DNA from: Bacteroidales bacterium GP2
GTDB taxonomy: Bacteria; Bacteroidota; Bacteroidia; Bacteroidales; Muribaculaceae
NCBI GenBank assembly: GCA_001701115.1
Contig: DAAJ01000024.1
Span: forward strand, 21,705-31,960
Length of the DNA: 10,256 nt
Reading direction: 5' to 3'
Shown: positions 1 through 7,066 of the stretch, one piece after another
How the letters are laid out: each line of letters opens with the position of its first letter
Position numbering within the stretch: the stretch's first letter is position 1
The notes under the pieces: generated by a model
Databases searched by the model: none
What the model was told of the DNA's origin: nothing
What the model saw: the letters and a program-made list of their open reading frames with translations, nothing else
Made by a program: the position numbers and the translations under genes

Positions 1-20
1 GCTTATGGATAATATGGGTC

Positions 21-1157
21 TTAACCCACATCTTTCTGTAATCCTACGAGAACGACCACATCACCCTGCTGGAGCATCGTGCTGCCACGCAGCGGCAGCA
101 CGACATCATTCCTCGTAATGCTTTTAATCATCACTCCGCTCATATAGTCGGCTTTCCTCAGTTCGCGCAGAGTCATACCGGCTCCGCCATTCTTTGACAC
201 TGTCACCGGCAGATTCTCAGCCTCAAAATTCAACAGGTCATGGTCTACGACCTCGCTCCCAATAATCCCCGCCTCCTCAACAACAATTTCGCGGCGTCCG
301 CCAATAACTATTATGTCTCCTTTCCTAACCTTTACATCCGGCTCAACATCAACAATCTCACCTTTAACGCGCAGGCGCTCGATAAAAAGCCGGTGACCAA
401 GTTTGCGGAAGGCATCCTCAATTTCAACCACAGTGCGCGGCTTATTGAAATAATCTGTTTCAGCGCGGTATGCACGGAAAGATACCGGACGGTTCGCAAC
501 AATCAAACTTGGTTGAGGAGCAAATTCGCCTTCATCCATCTCCGCTTCTATCTCAGCTATTTCCGCTTTAACTTTTTTCAATCCTCCCAACAGCCTCGGT
601 CCAAGGTTAGCGATAACCCATGCCGAACCAATTGTGCCGAACACATAAGTGACTGCGTAACTTGAGGGAATCATGCCGATAAATTTCTGCTTGAGTTCAG
701 GAGCTATCGGCAATGAACTTATCGTGTCACCACCGACACCGATTACAGCCGATACTGTCTGCGATCCGGCAAAAAGCCCGACAGCCGTACCTGTATTATA
801 ACCCATGATTTTCGCGACTATGATACAGACAATAACACAAAGCACCCCTTCTATGAGCGCGAAAACTATCTGCTTGATGCCATCGCCTTTAAGAGAACGG
901 AAGAACTGCGGACCTACACTGTAACCTATGGCAAACAGAAACAACATGAATGCCACAGTTTTAAGCGGTTCACCAATAGGAATATCAAGTTGACCTATAA
1001 CCACACCCACCAAAAGGGTGGCAGTAACCGGTCCAAGTGAAAAACTTTTGATTTTGAGACTTCCGAGCCAAAAACCAAGCCCAAGGGTTATGAAAATCGG
1101 CACAACCGGGTTGGAGCGCAGCAGCTCCGCGAAATATGATAAAACTGAATCTGCCAT
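21..1157 (-). CDS. AspT/YidE-family transporter, C-terminally truncated (first membrane half plus two RCK_C domains)
   Basis: This 378-residue protein resembles the N-terminal two thirds of the aspartate:alanine exchanger family (AspT, YidE, YbjL), inner-membrane antiporters usually about 550 residues long. Residues 17-190 form a hydrophobic multi-helix domain with the family's small-residue stretches (FAIGYSVGP near 75-83, FAGSQTVSAVIG near 129-140, YVFGTIG near 171-177). A charged linker at about 193-212 follows, then two TrkA-C/RCK_C-like regulatory domains (about 215-300 and 305-376; signatures KGDIIVIGG and QGDVVVLVG). Family members normally continue into a second membrane half, but here TAA follows LQKDVG at the end of the second RCK_C. 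The stop may be a frameshift, a sequencing error or a true split gene; only 20 bases remain beyond it. The ATG at 1157 leads straight into the first helix. It lies 83 nt after queG on the same strand. Substrate cannot be read from sequence; dicarboxylate or amino acid exchange is inferred from the family. Confidence 0.8.
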   Translation of the reverse strand: MADSVLSYFAELLRSNPVVPIFITLGLGFWLGSLKIKSFSLGPVTATLLVGVVIGQLDIPIGEPLKTVAFMLFLFAIGYSVGPQFFRSLKGDGIKQIVFALIEGVLCVIVCIIVAKIMGYNTGTAVGLFAGSQTVSAVIGVGGDTISSLPIAPELKQKFIGMIPSSYAVTYVFGTIGSAWVIANLGPRLLGGLKKVKAEIAEIEAEMDEGEFAPQPSLIVANRPVSFRAYRAETDYFNKPRTVVEIEDAFRKLGHRLFIERLRVKGEIVDVEPDVKVRKGDIIVIGGRREIVVEEAGIIGSEVVDHDLLNFEAENLPVTVSKNGGAGMTLRELRKADYMSGVMIKSITRNDVVLPLRGSTMLQQGDVVVLVGLQKDVG

Positions 1158-1240
1158 AATGTGTTGAATTGCCTCTTAATAACACATATCTTACGGCGAT
1201 AGTTCTTAGATTTAAGTGCCGGTCATTTCACATTACAATG

Positions 1241-2200
1241 TCAATTGCAGTGCTTGGCATTGCGCTTCAGTCCCTCCAATTTTGCCCTTTTTATAGCAGA
1301 ACCCTTGAAGATGCGACAGTATTCCTCATGGGTCATACCCAACACTTTTTCTTTTGTCAAACCAAGCAATTCAGGACGGGGCTCAAATTCAGGGAGCGGT
1401 TGAGGTGCTTCCGTAAGACGGTTGTGGGGACAAACAGACTGGCATGTGTCACAGCCATACAACCTGTTGCCGAGCTTCAAACCTTCGGGCAGTTCCCCAC
1501 GGTGTTCTATAGTAAGGCAAGAAAGACATTTGCGTGCATCCACAAATGTGCGCCCTTTCCCTTCAGGCATCGGCGCATCAACAAGCGCTCCAGCGGGACA
1601 GCAAGCCACGCACCTTCGGCAGTTCCCGCAGTTAAGCGGACTTGGCTCATCGGGCACAATATCTATGGTTGTAATGATTGAACCGAGGAAAAAACAACTG
1701 CCGGCACCGGGAACCATAAGAAGCCCGTTTAGGGCAATATAACCTACTCCGCTCCGCGCAGCCCAATACCTCTCGCGGAAAGGCGCTGTGTCAACACAAA
1801 TCCGATACTCCCCTCCCCACAGCTCCTTCATGCGACCTACAGCGATTTCAAGACGGCGCCTCACAACTTCATGGTAGTCATCCCCCAAAGCATAGGATGC
1901 TATGCGCAACGCACCCGGCTGCCACTCCACATCAATGGGACGGGTATATGGAAAAGCGCAAACAATAACGCTCTTCGCATTATCAAGAAGCAGCGAAGGG
2001 TCAAGACGGATTTCACGATGGTTTTCCATGTATCCCATATTTTCATGGAACCCTTTTTCAATCCATGCACCATATAACTTATTATCGACTTCATCCACAG
2101 GAGCAGCCTTTGCAATGCCGAAACTGTATGCGCCGACCGCCTTGCAGGTAAGGACCGGCTGCAAGGACTCGTGATTACATTGGCAGGGGGAGAAACTCAT
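1241..2200 (-). CDS. queG: Epoxyqueuosine reductase QueG
   Basis: QueG is a cytoplasmic, cobalamin-dependent iron-sulfur enzyme that reduces epoxyqueuosine to queuosine in the wobble position of GUN-anticodon tRNAs, the last step of queuosine synthesis. The 319-residue sequence carries the family core VDTAPFRERYWAARSGVGY, in which D137 matches the conserved catalytic Asp. A ferredoxin-like CxxCxxCxxxCP is formed by C191, C194, C197 and C201. The second cluster set is C225 (in CLSCLTIE) with C250, C253 and C257 (CDTCQSVCPHN). It ends shortly after the family's SAIKRAK segment and lacks the C-terminal HEAT-like extension of longer (about 380-residue) QueG proteins. The ATG at 2200 lies inside the last codons of the upstream deacetylase gene (26-nt overlap), suggesting translational coupling. 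The N-terminus aligns with the family from about residue 18 (KAVGAYSFGIAKAAPVD), so the start is reasonable though not proven. C228 sits where the family usually has Tyr. Identification is very secure. Confidence 0.95.
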   Translation of the reverse strand: MSFSPCQCNHESLQPVLTCKAVGAYSFGIAKAAPVDEVDNKLYGAWIEKGFHENMGYMENHREIRLDPSLLLDNAKSVIVCAFPYTRPIDVEWQPGALRIASYALGDDYHEVVRRRLEIAVGRMKELWGGEYRICVDTAPFRERYWAARSGVGYIALNGLLMVPGAGSCFFLGSIITTIDIVPDEPSPLNCGNCRRCVACCPAGALVDAPMPEGKGRTFVDARKCLSCLTIEHRGELPEGLKLGNRLYGCDTCQSVCPHNRLTEAPQPLPEFEPRPELLGLTKEKVLGMTHEEYCRIFKGSAIKRAKLEGLKRNAKHCN

Positions 2201-2798
2201 AACCTTCTGATTTCAACCATTCAATTGCTGCAGGAAGCGCAGCTCTAAGATTCTTTTCCGCTTTCAGGGAATCATGGAACACTATTATAGAACCGTTGCG
2301 AGTGTACTTCCTCACATTTCCAAGCACGTCCTGCGGTGACAACCGCTTACTGTAGTCACGCGTAACGAGGTCATACATTATAATATTATAATGCTTTTTT
2401 ATAGACCGCGCCTGTGACCATCGGATTAGACCATGGGGAGGACGGAAGAGAGGACTTTTAATAATCCTATCCGCTTCTGTGAGATCCCGCATATATTTGA
2501 TAGAGCGCACTTTGAATCCTTGAAGATGATGCATGGTGTGGTTGCCATAGCTATGACCACGCTTCTTAATCTCTTCAAACAGCTGTGGATTTCTACGCAC
2601 ATTGTCACCAACAAGAAAAAAAGTAGCCTTGATTCCGTAACTATCAAGCAAATCCAAAACCCATGGAGTAACTTCCGGGATAGGACCGTCATCAAAGGTC
2701 AGATATACAACCTTACGCTCTTTGCGGCGCACGCGCCATATCGCCTCCGGAAAAAGGAGGCGATACAGCAGCGGCGGTTGCTCAATAAGTTTAGACAA
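2175..2798 (-). CDS. Polysaccharide deacetylase family protein (NodB homology domain), TTG start
   Basis: A 207-residue carbohydrate esterase 4 / NodB-type deacetylase, a metal-dependent family that removes acetyl groups from peptidoglycan, chitin-like or exopolysaccharide sugars. The five family motifs are visible: TFDDGP at 34-39 with the catalytic and metal Asp pair D36/D37, the metal-ligand H87 and H91 in HTMHH, RPPHG at 119-123, DLVTRDY at 143-149, and VFHDS with H175. There is no clear signal peptide, so the cellular site is uncertain. No ATG occurs before residue 89, well inside the domain. The only sensible start is TTG at 2798, which gives the short N-terminal segment (IEQPPLLYRLLFPEAIWR) expected before the first motif. 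The upstream DUF2723 gene ends 9 nt earlier in the same reading frame, so only its TAA and three codons separate the two. The 3' end overlaps queG by 26 nt. The substrate is unknown. Confidence 0.9.
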   Translation of the reverse strand: MSKLIEQPPLLYRLLFPEAIWRVRRKERKVVYLTFDDGPIPEVTPWVLDLLDSYGIKATFFLVGDNVRRNPQLFEEIKKRGHSYGNHTMHHLQGFKVRSIKYMRDLTEADRIIKSPLFRPPHGLIRWSQARSIKKHYNIIMYDLVTRDYSKRLSPQDVLGNVRKYTRNGSIIVFHDSLKAEKNLRAALPAAIEWLKSEGYEFLPLPM

Positions 2799-2807
2799 TA
2801 TTACCGA

Positions 2808-5800
2808 TTAATTAGACCGTGCCTTTGAGGTCTGGTCGTGAAAGCGAGCCTGGCGCTCAATATCAACCCCAAGGTCTTCAATATGCTTCTGAATCTCTGC
2901 GGCATCTCCTCCACCATTCACATATGATTGCAGCAGTTCAAGGAGATAGAATCGGTCAATGTATTTGTCAGTATTAGGCAAAGTAGAGTACTTCGCTGGT
3001 GACAGGCTCTGATAGTAAACCACATTCATAGCGTAGCGGTCAATCTCTTTTCGCAAGATATCCAATGCAGTCTCTATTGCTTCGTCATCACCGGTAGCCT
3101 CCCCTACGCCAAGGTATATTTCGGCAATCTGCTGCCCTATCTGCACAGAATATGGCTGAGCGGCAACAGGGAGCTTTTCACGCATGAGATCGAGGATTTC
3201 TTTTGCGCGTGCATAGCTGGAGGTGCGTACTTTAGGCAGTTCATTGCGTGAGAAATCGGTAAGATATGTGCCTGCGGAATCTCGTTTCAACATGAGTTCT
3301 GATTCCCATGCCTGATACAGATATGCCTCTGCAAGATCGACCATTGCAGAGCGATGGGTTGTGACCATGCGGCGAACAGTTTCATCAAGATAAATCTGTG
3401 AGGAATCGGTTATCTTGTCCAATCCTCCCCATGCCCAACGCTCCTTGATGTTGTCATACATCTTGTCCAGGTTGACACCTGTCTTTTCAGGGTCAGCATT
3501 AGGAATAGGACTTACTTCATAAGCAAGACCGGTACTACGCAGGTATGGTGTAAGCCCAAGGTAATACCTCTGAGGCACTGTCATAGCGAAATACACGGGT
3601 CTGTTCCAACCATTTGAAGCAGAAGTAGCAAGCATGTCAAGCGCCATCACCTGGCTGAGAGTAAGCCCGGTTGCACCACTCATGTTCAAAGGAATAATAT
3701 TATCCGCGGCATCTACTTCATCTGCAAAAATACGCCCTGACTTCACTGCAGCGGCAGTGTCTACGGGAATGTACATATTCGGGTACTTAATAACCGGCAC
3801 ACCCCAGAAGTTCTTTCTTGATTCCGGAGAGTACAAGCTGCGCAGAGATGAGAGAGCATTTACAGGCATTGTGTCCGGCTCGATGATATAACTATACTGG
3901 AGACGGTCATAAGCATAATCGGCAGGAGTTGCCTGCATGTCTATACCGGGAGCTTCGTATGAGGGACGACGCACCTGGTCCACATACCAATCAGTGGTAA
4001 GATATGACAGGTTCACCACCTTTACATCTGTGCGGGTGCCCTCTACCTCCTGTGCATACCACAGCGGGAATGTGTCATTATCACCGTTTGTGAATATGAT
4101 AGCATTCTCATCAAGCGAGTTGAGGTAGTTATTGCCGAAATCTCTGGTGGTATAACGGTCGGAACGGTCATGGTCATCCCATGTCTGAGAAACCATCTGC
4201 AAAGGAACAGCTATACCTATAATAGTTGCAATCACCGCAGCAAATGTGCTGATTTTGTGTGACTCCTTATTATATTTAGCCATCATAGCCTCTTTCTCTT
4301 CAGGCTTTGCATTTTTCTTCGGTGACGGCTTGAGAGCAGCATCAAGTAGCCTCCAAATACCAACCACTCCCATTCCAATCCAAATAGCGAAAGCATAGAA
4401 GGAGCCGGCAAATGCATAGTCTCGTTCACGAGGCTGCGCGGGAGTCTGGTTCAAATAAAGGACAATAGCGATACCGGTCATAAAGAAGAGGAAGAATACA
4501 ACCCAGAACTGCTCTATGCCGCGCTTGGAGGTGAACGCCTGCCAACCAAGCCCGATAATGCCCATTATAAGGGGGAGCATGAAAAAAACATTGTGTCCTT
4601 TGTTTCCTTTACCATAATCATCAGGGAGAAGGGACTGGTCACCAAGACGAGGATTATCTATAAATGGTATACCGCTAATCCAGTTGCCTTGGTTAACCTC
4701 ACCATTACCCTGAATATCATTCTGACGCCCGGCAAAATTCCACATGAAATATCGCCAGTACATGTGATTGAGCTGATAGGTGATGAAGAACCTGAGATTC
4801 TCAGCAAATGTTGGCTTAATCAAGGTCCTTTTCTGAAGCGGATTTCCTTCAGAGTCCACGTAGGTTGTAGCTTCCACAGGACGACCCTGCATGCCAATCC
4901 AGTCAACATAAGCCTGCGGATGCGGATCCGTGCTGCTATATATGCGTGGGAAGAGCATATTTAGCTCAGGAGTCATCTTATAATTTTTCTTATATCCTGT
5001 AAGGAGGTAAGAGTCTTTTTCATCAGGTGTCTCTTTGACCTTCTTTGAATACAATGCTTTTCCTTCGGAGGTGACAGGCTGCTGGTTTCCATTCTCAGTC
5101 ACCTCATACACCGGTTTGGAATTAAGTGTCTCGCCATAAATCAAAGGACGGTCGCCGTACTGCTCACGGTTAAGATATGACGCGAGAGCAAACACATTGT
5201 CCGGTGCATTCTGGTTCATGGGAGTGTGGGCAGATGAACGGATCAGCAACAGCGCATAGGATGAGTAACCGATAAATATAACGAATGTGCTCATCACAAC
5301 CAGAGTGAGAATGCGCACCGGCAATTTCTTAGCCTTGAAGAGCCAAACCACAAGAGCAATAGTCAATAGAACAGGAATCCAGAGGCTATCACCTATAAAT
5401 AACATTCCTGAAAGGGTAATGCTCACAAGCACAGACCATCTAATAGCAGAGATGCTTTTCTGACGGTAAAGCTCACGAATAGCCCATATAAAGGAAGCGA
5501 CCAAAATAATAGCATAAATGAGAGTGCCGGCATTGAAACTGAAATGCAAGACATTCACAAAGAACAGCTCGAAATACTGCGCCATCTCTATGAATCCCGG
5601 AACAAGTCCGTAAAGTATCAGTCCAACTATCACACATGAAACAAGAAGCGCAATAAGCGATCCCTTGGCAGTTGTGTCCTTCCATTTACGGTAATATACC
5701 ACCAGCACGATAGCGGGAATACAGAGCAAGTTAAGCAGGTGCACTGCAATTGAAATACCTATCACATAGGCAATGAGCACAAGGTATTTATCGCTATGCG

Positions 5801-6317
5801 GGGCATCGGCACGGCTCTCCCACTTCAAAATCAGCCAAAAGACCAAAGCTGTGCAGAAAGATGAGAACGCATAAACCTCACCCTCCACAGCAGAGAACCA
5901 GAAGGTATCGCTCCATGTGTATGCAAGCGCACCACAAAGTCCTGATGCGAAAATAACAAGCATCTTCAATGGAGAAACCGCTGTTGCCGAGTCAGATACG
6001 ATAAGGCGCTTTACAAGATGAGTGATTGTCCAGAAAAGCAGCAAAATTGTTGCAGCGCTGAGCAGGGCTGACATTACATTTACACACATCGCCACTTTGG
6101 AAACATCTCCTCCGGCAAAATTAACGAAGAAACGACCCGCAAGCATAAAAATAGGGTTGCCCGGCGGATGACCTACTTCGAGCTTGAATGCCTGTAGGAT
6201 AAACTCGGGACAGTCCCAGAAACTGGCTGTAGGTTCAATGGTGAGCAGATATGTAATTGCTGCGACCAAGAAGCAGAACCAGCCAAACACATTATTCAAT
6301 AAGTTATATCTTTTCAT
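2808..6317 (-). CDS. DUF2723 / TMEM260-like membrane glycosyltransferase (putative protein O-mannosyltransferase)
   Basis: A large (1169-residue) inner-membrane protein of the DUF2723 family. Human TMEM260 of this family is a protein O-mannosyltransferase, and Bacteroidetes members are annotated as GT-C type glycosyltransferases. Visible features are a first membrane helix at about 10-27; a following loop with FWDCPEF (D35), the position where GT-C enzymes carry their catalytic acidic residue; and GHPPGNP at 49-55. More helices run to about residue 365, a soluble loop follows from about 370 to 560, and further helices run to about 705. The soluble C-terminal half from about 712 carries the conserved FTNGDNDTFPLWY near 745. 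The frame is open to a TTG at 6377, but that codon lies inside the predicted -7 promoter box, so ATG 6317 (MKRYNLLNN, right before helix 1) is chosen. It heads the leftward unit. A role in the Bacteroidetes general O-glycosylation system is inference; acceptor and donor sugar cannot be read here. Confidence 0.88.
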   Translation of the reverse strand: MKRYNLLNNVFGWFCFLVAAITYLLTIEPTASFWDCPEFILQAFKLEVGHPPGNPIFMLAGRFFVNFAGGDVSKVAMCVNVMSALLSAATILLLFWTITHLVKRLIVSDSATAVSPLKMLVIFASGLCGALAYTWSDTFWFSAVEGEVYAFSSFCTALVFWLILKWESRADAPHSDKYLVLIAYVIGISIAVHLLNLLCIPAIVLVVYYRKWKDTTAKGSLIALLVSCVIVGLILYGLVPGFIEMAQYFELFFVNVLHFSFNAGTLIYAIILVASFIWAIRELYRQKSISAIRWSVLVSITLSGMLFIGDSLWIPVLLTIALVVWLFKAKKLPVRILTLVVMSTFVIFIGYSSYALLLIRSSAHTPMNQNAPDNVFALASYLNREQYGDRPLIYGETLNSKPVYEVTENGNQQPVTSEGKALYSKKVKETPDEKDSYLLTGYKKNYKMTPELNMLFPRIYSSTDPHPQAYVDWIGMQGRPVEATTYVDSEGNPLQKRTLIKPTFAENLRFFITYQLNHMYWRYFMWNFAGRQNDIQGNGEVNQGNWISGIPFIDNPRLGDQSLLPDDYGKGNKGHNVFFMLPLIMGIIGLGWQAFTSKRGIEQFWVVFFLFFMTGIAIVLYLNQTPAQPRERDYAFAGSFYAFAIWIGMGVVGIWRLLDAALKPSPKKNAKPEEKEAMMAKYNKESHKISTFAAVIATIIGIAVPLQMVSQTWDDHDRSDRYTTRDFGNNYLNSLDENAIIFTNGDNDTFPLWYAQEVEGTRTDVKVVNLSYLTTDWYVDQVRRPSYEAPGIDMQATPADYAYDRLQYSYIIEPDTMPVNALSSLRSLYSPESRKNFWGVPVIKYPNMYIPVDTAAAVKSGRIFADEVDAADNIIPLNMSGATGLTLSQVMALDMLATSASNGWNRPVYFAMTVPQRYYLGLTPYLRSTGLAYEVSPIPNADPEKTGVNLDKMYDNIKERWAWGGLDKITDSSQIYLDETVRRMVTTHRSAMVDLAEAYLYQAWESELMLKRDSAGTYLTDFSRNELPKVRTSSYARAKEILDLMREKLPVAAQPYSVQIGQQIAEIYLGVGEATGDDEAIETALDILRKEIDRYAMNVVYYQSLSPAKYSTLPNTDKYIDRFYLLELLQSYVNGGGDAAEIQKHIEDLGVDIERQARFHDQTSKARSN

Positions 6318-6374
6318 TACCTGAAATGTGATAAGACATTTAGCGCCACTTACACATATACACATAGCGCGGTG

Positions 6375-6382
6375 CAAAGGTA
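6375..6382 (-). promoter_or_regulatory. Putative -7 element (TACCTTTG) of the DUF2723 promoter
   Basis: On the minus strand TACCTTTG matches the Bacteroidetes -7 consensus TAnnTTTG. A TTTG occurs further upstream (plus-strand 6408-6411), but at 25 bp rather than the usual 19-21, so the -33 part is weak. The predicted transcript would start near 6370 and leave a leader of about 50 nt before ATG 6317, which argues against the longer open frame from 6377. Confidence 0.5.
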
Positions 6383-6393
6383 GACATAATCTA

Positions 6394-6407
6394 TGAACCC
6401 TCGTTCA
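6394..6407. promoter_or_regulatory. Palindrome TGAAC-N4-GTTCA, ARG-box-like candidate operator
   Basis: A perfect 5+5 inverted repeat with a 4-bp spacer (TGAACCCTCGTTCA). It has the geometry of the E. coli ARG box core (TGAAT-N4-ATTCA) with one symmetric change per half-site. It lies 11 bp upstream of the DUF2723 -7 box and in the same intergenic region as argR. ArgR binding is inference; a short palindrome like this can arise by chance. Confidence 0.3.
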
Positions 6408-6433
6408 CAAAAAATCATAAAATCCACAGTATC

Positions 6434-6446
6434 TGCAAATGAATAA
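6434..6446. repeat. 13-bp direct repeat TGCAAATGAATAA, copy 1
   Basis: The identical 13-mer recurs at 6506-6518, 72 bp downstream. Each copy contains the ARG half-site TGAAT and the right half of the 12-bp palindrome described at 6502. The flanking bases at 6430-6441 match that palindrome at 10 of 12 positions, so this is a second, imperfect site of the same kind. It is likely a regulator binding site, with ArgR the obvious candidate. Confidence 0.4.
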
Positions 6447-6476
6447 TGTGCAAAATCTCGTAAAACCGATGTGTGT

Positions 6477-6507
6477 TTTGCTAATTGTGAAAATATAATT
6501 ACATTTG
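6477..6507 (+). promoter_or_regulatory. argR promoter, Bacteroidetes type (TTTG, 19 bp, TACATTTG)
   Basis: The -33 element TTTG is at 6477-6480 and the -7 element TACATTTG at 6500-6507, 19 bp apart, matching the Bacteroidetes consensus exactly. Transcription would start at about 6511-6514, giving a leader of roughly 35 nt before the argR ATG. The -7 element is embedded in a palindrome and an inverted repeat, which suggests direct repression at this promoter. Confidence 0.7.
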
Positions 6508-6513
6508 CAAATG
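6502..6513. promoter_or_regulatory. 12-bp perfect palindrome CATTTGCAAATG on the argR -7 box
   Basis: CATTTGCAAATG equals its own reverse complement. It covers most of the -7 element (6500-6507) and reaches the expected transcript start, so a protein bound here should block argR transcription. An imperfect copy (10 of 12 positions) lies at 6430-6441. The binding protein is not identified; ArgR autoregulation is the simplest guess. Confidence 0.4.
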
Positions 6514-6518
6514 AATAA
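6506..6518. repeat. 13-bp direct repeat TGCAAATGAATAA, copy 2
   Basis: This is the second exact copy of the 13-mer at 6434-6446. It overlaps the end of the argR -7 box and the predicted start of transcription and includes the ARG half-site TGAAT at 6512-6516. The opposite half-site (ATCCG in place of ATTCA) is poorly conserved. Confidence 0.4.
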
Positions 6519-6548
6519 ATATCCGGAATAAATGTAATTTTCAGGACA

Positions 6549-7061
6549 ATGAACAAGCGACAAGCACGACTGACCGCCATTGCAGACATTCTTCTCAACA
6601 ACATAGTTGGAAGCCAGGAGGAGTTGCTGGATCTGCTCCGCAGCCGGGATTGCTCCGTAACCCAAGCTACCCTGTCACGGGATTTAAAGACATTGCGCAC
6701 TTCAAAAGTAGCAACCGAGATGGGAGGCTACAGGTATGTCATAGGGAGCGGACTGCCGACAGACAAGGTGATAGAGCAAGCTACAGTTGACAAAGTGAGC
6801 CGTGTAGCCATTGAGGGTATTAGCGTTAGCGGGCAGCTTGTGGTTATACGCACACGTAACGGGTATGCGGGTGGCGTTGCATACGACATCGATGACCTGG
6901 ACACTCCTTATATTCTTGGCACAATTGCCGGAGCGGATACAGTTTTTGTCGCCCTAAGGGAAAATGCTCCAATGGATGCAGTTTTTGCAGCACTCTCACG
7001 TGTGCTTCCACAGAGTGTCATGGAGGCAGCCCACAATGAATTTAACAGAAACCAAAAATAA
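6549..7061 (+). CDS. argR: Arginine repressor ArgR
   Basis: ArgR is a hexameric, arginine-responsive transcription factor that controls arginine synthesis and use. The 170-residue protein has the N-terminal winged-helix DNA-binding domain (about 1-70) with the signature SVTQATLSRDLKTL at 36-49, a linker, and the C-terminal oligomerization and arginine-binding domain (about 80-155) with GTIAGADT at 124-131. Family members such as E. coli ArgR have GDD here; this one reads G-A-D, so the first ligand Asp is Ala129 while D130 is kept. Position one varies between families, so lost arginine sensing is a hypothesis. The ATG at 6549 is preceded by AGGA only 2 nt away, too close for a normal ribosome site. 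A consensus promoter lies 42 nt upstream, overlapped by palindromes that suggest autoregulation. The argC-like gene starts 5 nt after its stop, so the two are one operon. Confidence 0.93.
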   Translation: MNKRQARLTAIADILLNNIVGSQEELLDLLRSRDCSVTQATLSRDLKTLRTSKVATEMGGYRYVIGSGLPTDKVIEQATVDKVSRVAIEGISVSGQLVVIRTRNGYAGGVAYDIDDLDTPYILGTIAGADTVFVALRENAPMDAVFAALSRVLPQSVMEAAHNEFNRNQK

Positions 7062-7066
7062 ATATC

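Larger units (their letters stand above)
6497..6539. repeat. 10-bp inverted repeat flanking the argR -7 box and start site
   Basis: The left arm AATTACATTT (6497-6506) and right arm AAATGTAATT (6530-6539) are perfect reverse complements with a 23-bp spacer. The left arm overlaps the -7 element and lies upstream of the predicted transcript start. The pair is therefore more likely a DNA-level operator (for example for autoregulation by ArgR) than an mRNA hairpin. Confidence 0.4.

Noticed and set aside
240..665. 141-codon plus-strand open frame opposite the AspT-like gene
   Set aside because: It lies wholly inside the transporter gene in antisense, with no plausible start context or known motif.
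1159..1187. 7-bp inverted repeat (ATGTGTT / AACACAT) just before the transporter start codon
   Set aside because: A short A/T-rich stem with a 15-nt loop; it could hide the start site in the mRNA but is within chance expectation, and no riboswitch-like features accompany it.
1158..1240. Separate promoter for the AspT-like gene
   Set aside because: No TAnnTTTG with a suitably spaced TTTG on the minus strand; the best match (TATGTGTT) misses key bases.
6318..6377. N-terminal extension of the DUF2723 protein (20 extra residues from TTG 6377)
   Set aside because: The TTG lies inside the predicted -7 promoter box, the extension has no family-like sequence, and MKRYNLLNN at 6317 leads directly into the first membrane helix.
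6350..6700. Minus-strand open frames across the argR start and promoter region
   Set aside because: They overlap argR antisense and run through the promoter elements; their translations have no domain-like character.
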